A DNA stretch of 10,874 bases from Nitrospira sp. UBA2083 (GTDB lineage: Bacteria > Nitrospirota > Nitrospiria > Nitrospirales > Nitrospiraceae), in contig DCZN01000040.1 of NCBI GenBank assembly GCA_002331625.1, forward strand, positions 5,142 through 16,015, in the 5' to 3' direction. The notes beneath the pieces are model-generated. The model saw only the letters and a program-made list of their open reading frames with translations. It ran no database searches and was not told where the DNA came from. Shown here one piece after another: positions 8,554-10,874 of the stretch. Numbering within the stretch: position 1 is the first letter of the stretch; every line of letters starts with the position of its first letter. The translations under genes and the position numbers were made by a program.

Positions 8554-8778
8554 CATGCGCTCCGTGGTACCACCCTGATTCAGCCTGATGACCAACTGGT
8601 CCAGGCCCTTCATTCTGCCTCTTACGGAAGCAACTCGGAATCTCCTACTGCCTATTCAGAGATTCGGCTCGGAGGCGAGTTCGGCGATGTCTAGGCTGGT
8701 TTGCACCACCCACCAGCTCTCTCCAGAATGGTTACCATTCTATTTCTAGACAGCTCGCGTACTATTCCTCGTCTTAGC
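8507..8778 (-). promoter_or_regulatory. Leucine T-box riboswitch (tRNA-sensing leader) of leuA
   Basis: Positions are read on the minus strand. Stem I: GCU and GAGG (8778-8776, 8770-8767) pair with CCUC and AGC (8675-8672, 8669-8667). The specifier loop follows, with AAUAGUA (8766-8760) facing GAA-CUC. GCGA and UGUCUAG (8752-8746) pair with CUAGACA (8694-8688) and UCGC. AGAGAG (8722-8717) and an apical GCUGG/CCAGC hairpin with GGUGCAAA in its loop complete the arm. The specifier CUC (8679-8677) encodes leucine. Stem II is GAAUCUC/GAGAUUC (8665-8659, 8644-8638). Stem III is GCCUGGACCA/UGGUC-AU-CAGGC (8606-8583). The T-box AGGGUGGUACCACGG spans 8576-8562, and its UGGU fits an ACCA tRNA end, as in tRNA-Leu. 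The terminator follows. Uncharged tRNA-Leu should stabilise the antiterminator and allow leuA transcription. I could not identify the promoter. Confidence 0.95.
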
Positions 8779-8818
8779 TAGTGATAACCGCTTCAGTTCC
8801 TCCCATCGGTTTTCACCA

Positions 8819-9625
8819 TCATGAATTCGATTCGACTGGCGGAGTCTCGACTTTCCCGATGCCTTTCTTCCCGGCAGCCGGAGCAACCAACGAAAAGACT
8901 TTTTCGACCGGCCCCATCAGGGCATAGCCACCAAAGATAACAAATAACATGACCGCCGGCCAGGCTGCCACCATCATCAACGTCAAGATGCCCCACACCA
9001 GGTAGGTGATTTGCCGGTGACCTTTGAATTTTAACTCTTTAAAACTGCGATACTTGATCGTGCTGACCATCAAAAACGAGAGGGCTAACGTCATGAGAAG
9101 GACCACGATGGCCCTCACGTCTCCTCCCATCTTGAGGAGATAATGATCGAAAACCACCAGCGAAGCCACCACCCCCGCAGCGGCAGGAATAGCCAAGCCG
9201 GTAAAATATTTCCCGTCCGACACAGCAACCGTTGAGTTGAAGCGGGCCAACCGCACAGCTCCCATGGCCACGTAGGCGAACATGACGGCCACACCGAACG
9301 TCCCTTGCCCGCTCAATGCCCAGGAATAGATTAACAGGCCCGGCGCCACGCCGAATGAAACTACATCGGAGAGCGAATCGTACTCCAACCCAAACTGACT
9401 CGTGCTATTCGTCAGTCGGGCCGACTTTCCATCCAACACATCAAAAATCATCGCGACAAGAATCGCGATGGCCGCCTCCAGGTAGTTGGCGTTGAAGACG
9501 GACAAAATCGCATACACTCCGCAAAACAGGTTGCCGGTCGTGAACAGATTCGGGATGAGATGCATCGCGGCTTTACGCCGTTTCCCCTCTTTCCCAAATG
9601 AATTCCTGAAACCTGCCGTCTTCAT
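8819..9625 (-). CDS. pssA: CDP-diacylglycerol-serine O-phosphatidyltransferase
   Basis: PssA transfers phosphatidyl from CDP-diacylglycerol to serine, making phosphatidylserine in the inner membrane. The CDP-alcohol phosphotransferase signature is complete: Asp62, Asp65-Gly66, Ala69-Arg70, Gly79, Asp83 and Asp87 in 'DVLDGKSAR...GLEYDSLSD'. The protein is 268 aa with several hydrophobic helices. 'IPNLFTTGNLFCG' near 24-36 is typical of the PssA subgroup, and a polar, lysine-containing tail follows the last helix. The start overlaps the psd stop as ATGA, with AGGAG 7 nt upstream. A later Met21 is possible but has no such site. Phosphatidylserine is the substrate of the adjacent Psd, so the two form a phosphatidylethanolamine unit. 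The leuA T-box begins about 40 nt after the stop codon. Confidence 0.96.
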   Translation of the reverse strand: MKTAGFRNSFGKEGKRRKAAMHLIPNLFTTGNLFCGVYAILSVFNANYLEAAIAILVAMIFDVLDGKSARLTNSTSQFGLEYDSLSDVVSFGVAPGLLIYSWALSGQGTFGVAVMFAYVAMGAVRLARFNSTVAVSDGKYFTGLAIPAAAGVVASLVVFDHYLLKMGGDVRAIVVLLMTLALSFLMVSTIKYRSFKELKFKGHRQITYLVWGILTLMMVAAWPAVMLFVIFGGYALMGPVEKVFSLVAPAAGKKGIGKVETPPVESNS

Positions 9626-10272
9626 GGCAACTCTCCTAGAATGGTTTCTCCGCCCTTGACCCGCTGCCCAACCGCAACACGAAGGTTAGTCCCGATCGGA
9701 AGAAAGGTATCCATGCGCGATCCAAAACGGATCAATCCATATCGCTCACCTCGAATGGCTCGATCCTGTGGCGAAACCCAACACACAATTCGCCGAGCGA
9801 TCAACCCAGCCACCTGCACGCAGAGCACTTTGATGCCCTCGTGCGTTTTAATCATCAATGAATTCTGTTCGTTCATGAACGTCGCTTCAGGCTTACTCGC
9901 GACCATAAAGAGCCCTGGTTGATACTGCACATTTTCGATCACGCCATCACAAGGCATCCGATTGATATGCACATCGAAGACATTCAAAAAGACGGTGACC
10001 CGGACGCTACGCTCTTTGAGGTAGCGCGGCTCAAACTCTTCCTCGATGGCAATCACTTTGCCGTCACCAGGAGCCACCACCAGTTTCGGGCCACGAGGGA
10101 CGATTCTCGCTGGATTGCGGAAAAACCAAGCCGAGAAGAGCGTCGCAATGGCTCCGACAACGGTGAGGAACCACCACCCCAGCAATGCCGTCACTAGTGT
10201 AACGCCGGCAGGGGCGGCAATGAAGGGAATTCCTTCTTTGGCAAAGGGAACACCGACCGCACGATCCGCCAT
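9622..10272 (-). CDS. psd: Phosphatidylserine decarboxylase proenzyme, short form
   Basis: Psd decarboxylates phosphatidylserine to phosphatidylethanolamine with a pyruvoyl group formed by self-cleavage. The 216-aa length fits the short (PSD-A, 'archaeal-type') subfamily, not the roughly 300-aa E. coli type. Two hydrophobic stretches at about 17-52 anchor it in the membrane and are followed by 'FRNPAR'. 'APGDGKV' (67-73) and 'NVFDVHINRMPCDG' (97-110, with the conserved His102) are family blocks. The cleavage site is Gly184-Ser185 in 'GLIRFGSRMD'; Ser185 would become the pyruvoyl residue of the small alpha chain (32 residues). GAGG lies 7 nt before the ATG. It overlaps pssA by 4 bp and is separated from ilvC by 143 bp holding a palindromic repeat. 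Confidence 0.96.
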   Translation of the reverse strand: MADRAVGVPFAKEGIPFIAAPAGVTLVTALLGWWFLTVVGAIATLFSAWFFRNPARIVPRGPKLVVAPGDGKVIAIEEEFEPRYLKERSVRVTVFLNVFDVHINRMPCDGVIENVQYQPGLFMVASKPEATFMNEQNSLMIKTHEGIKVLCVQVAGLIARRIVCWVSPQDRAIRGERYGLIRFGSRMDTFLPIGTNLRVAVGQRVKGGETILGELP

Positions 10273-10310
10273 GGAATCGCCTCAGTATTCAGAAGAGACG
10301 TTCAAATCAC

Positions 10311-10412
10311 CTGTCCAGCGAGGCTGCAGCGAGCGAAACAGCTCGACGTACGTGTTTGTGTTCGTCGAGCCGTTGAACGACGCACGAATAAAGCTGGCAG
10401 CTGGATTCAACA
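10311..10412. repeat. Palindromic intergenic repeat element, diverged copy B
   Basis: This fills most of the ilvC-psd gap. It shares with copy A, in the same order and nearly the same spacing, AGGC(C/T)GCA (10321 here, 8409 there), CGTACG(C/T)GTTTG (10347, 8436) and GAACGAC (10375, 8464). The last two are exactly 28 nt apart in both copies. It has its own stems: GCTCGACG at 10341-10348 with CGTCGAGC at 10363-10370, and outer TCCAGC (10314) with GCTGGA (10400). The outer arms are much less conserved than in copy A. No reading frame or promoter is visible in it. Confidence 0.7.
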
Positions 10413-10415
10413 TCT

Positions 10416-10874
<459 letters not shown>

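Noticed and set aside
8776..8818. Promoter for the leuA leader just after pssA
   Set aside because: TATCAC could serve as a -10 box but no -35 box at proper spacing is visible. The leader may be transcribed from upstream of pssA or from an unrecognised promoter.

Overview
The window reads as ordinary chromosome of a free-living, GC-rich Gram-negative bacterium. My best guess is Nitrospira or a close relative (phylum Nitrospirota). That is inferred from protein style, from the ilvC-psd-pssA-leuA order also known in Geobacter-like genomes, and from a palindromic intergenic repeat of a kind I associate with Nitrospira. No database search was possible. There is no CRISPR array, tRNA, rRNA, transposase or phage gene.

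Layout from right to left, the direction of transcription of nearly everything (minus strand): the 3' part of ilvC (10874-10416); a 143-bp gap with a palindromic repeat; psd and pssA overlapping by 4 bp; a 451-bp gene-free leader; then leuA, a small cupin, leuB, an NHL-repeat protein, asd, a DUF2905 membrane protein, a SpoIID-like protein and queA, with gaps of 65 bp or less or with overlaps. On the plus strand at the left edge, a SurA/PpiD-like chaperone fragment ends convergently with queA.

The most informative non-coding element is the leader before leuA (8778-8507, minus). It has the features of a leucine T-box riboswitch: a stem I with an AGUA-type motif facing a CUC (Leu) specifier, the AGAGAG and GGUGCAAA apical motifs, stems II and III, the T-box sequence AGGGUGGUACCACGG, and a 13-bp intrinsic terminator whose 5' strand carries the CGUCCCU antiterminator partner. 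The UGGU bulge fits a tRNA ending in ACCA. Uncharged tRNA-Leu would therefore be expected to switch on leuA and possibly the genes behind it, including asd. Between the terminator and the leuA ribosome binding site sits a 123-bp element with 22-nt inverted ends. A diverged relative of it lies between ilvC and psd.

Functionally, ilvC, leuA and leuB are branched-chain amino-acid steps (leuCD is not here). Asd makes aspartate semialdehyde for the Lys/Met/Thr and cell-wall DAP branches. PssA and Psd make phosphatidylserine and phosphatidylethanolamine. QueA makes epoxyqueuosine in tRNA. The DUF2905-SpoIID-queA trio is the remnant of a neighbourhood often seen as ruvCAB-DUF2905-spoIID-queA-tgt in other phyla. 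The three starts that needed choosing (leuA at 8367, cupin GTG at 6754, leuB GTG at 6357) are set by strong ribosome binding sites.
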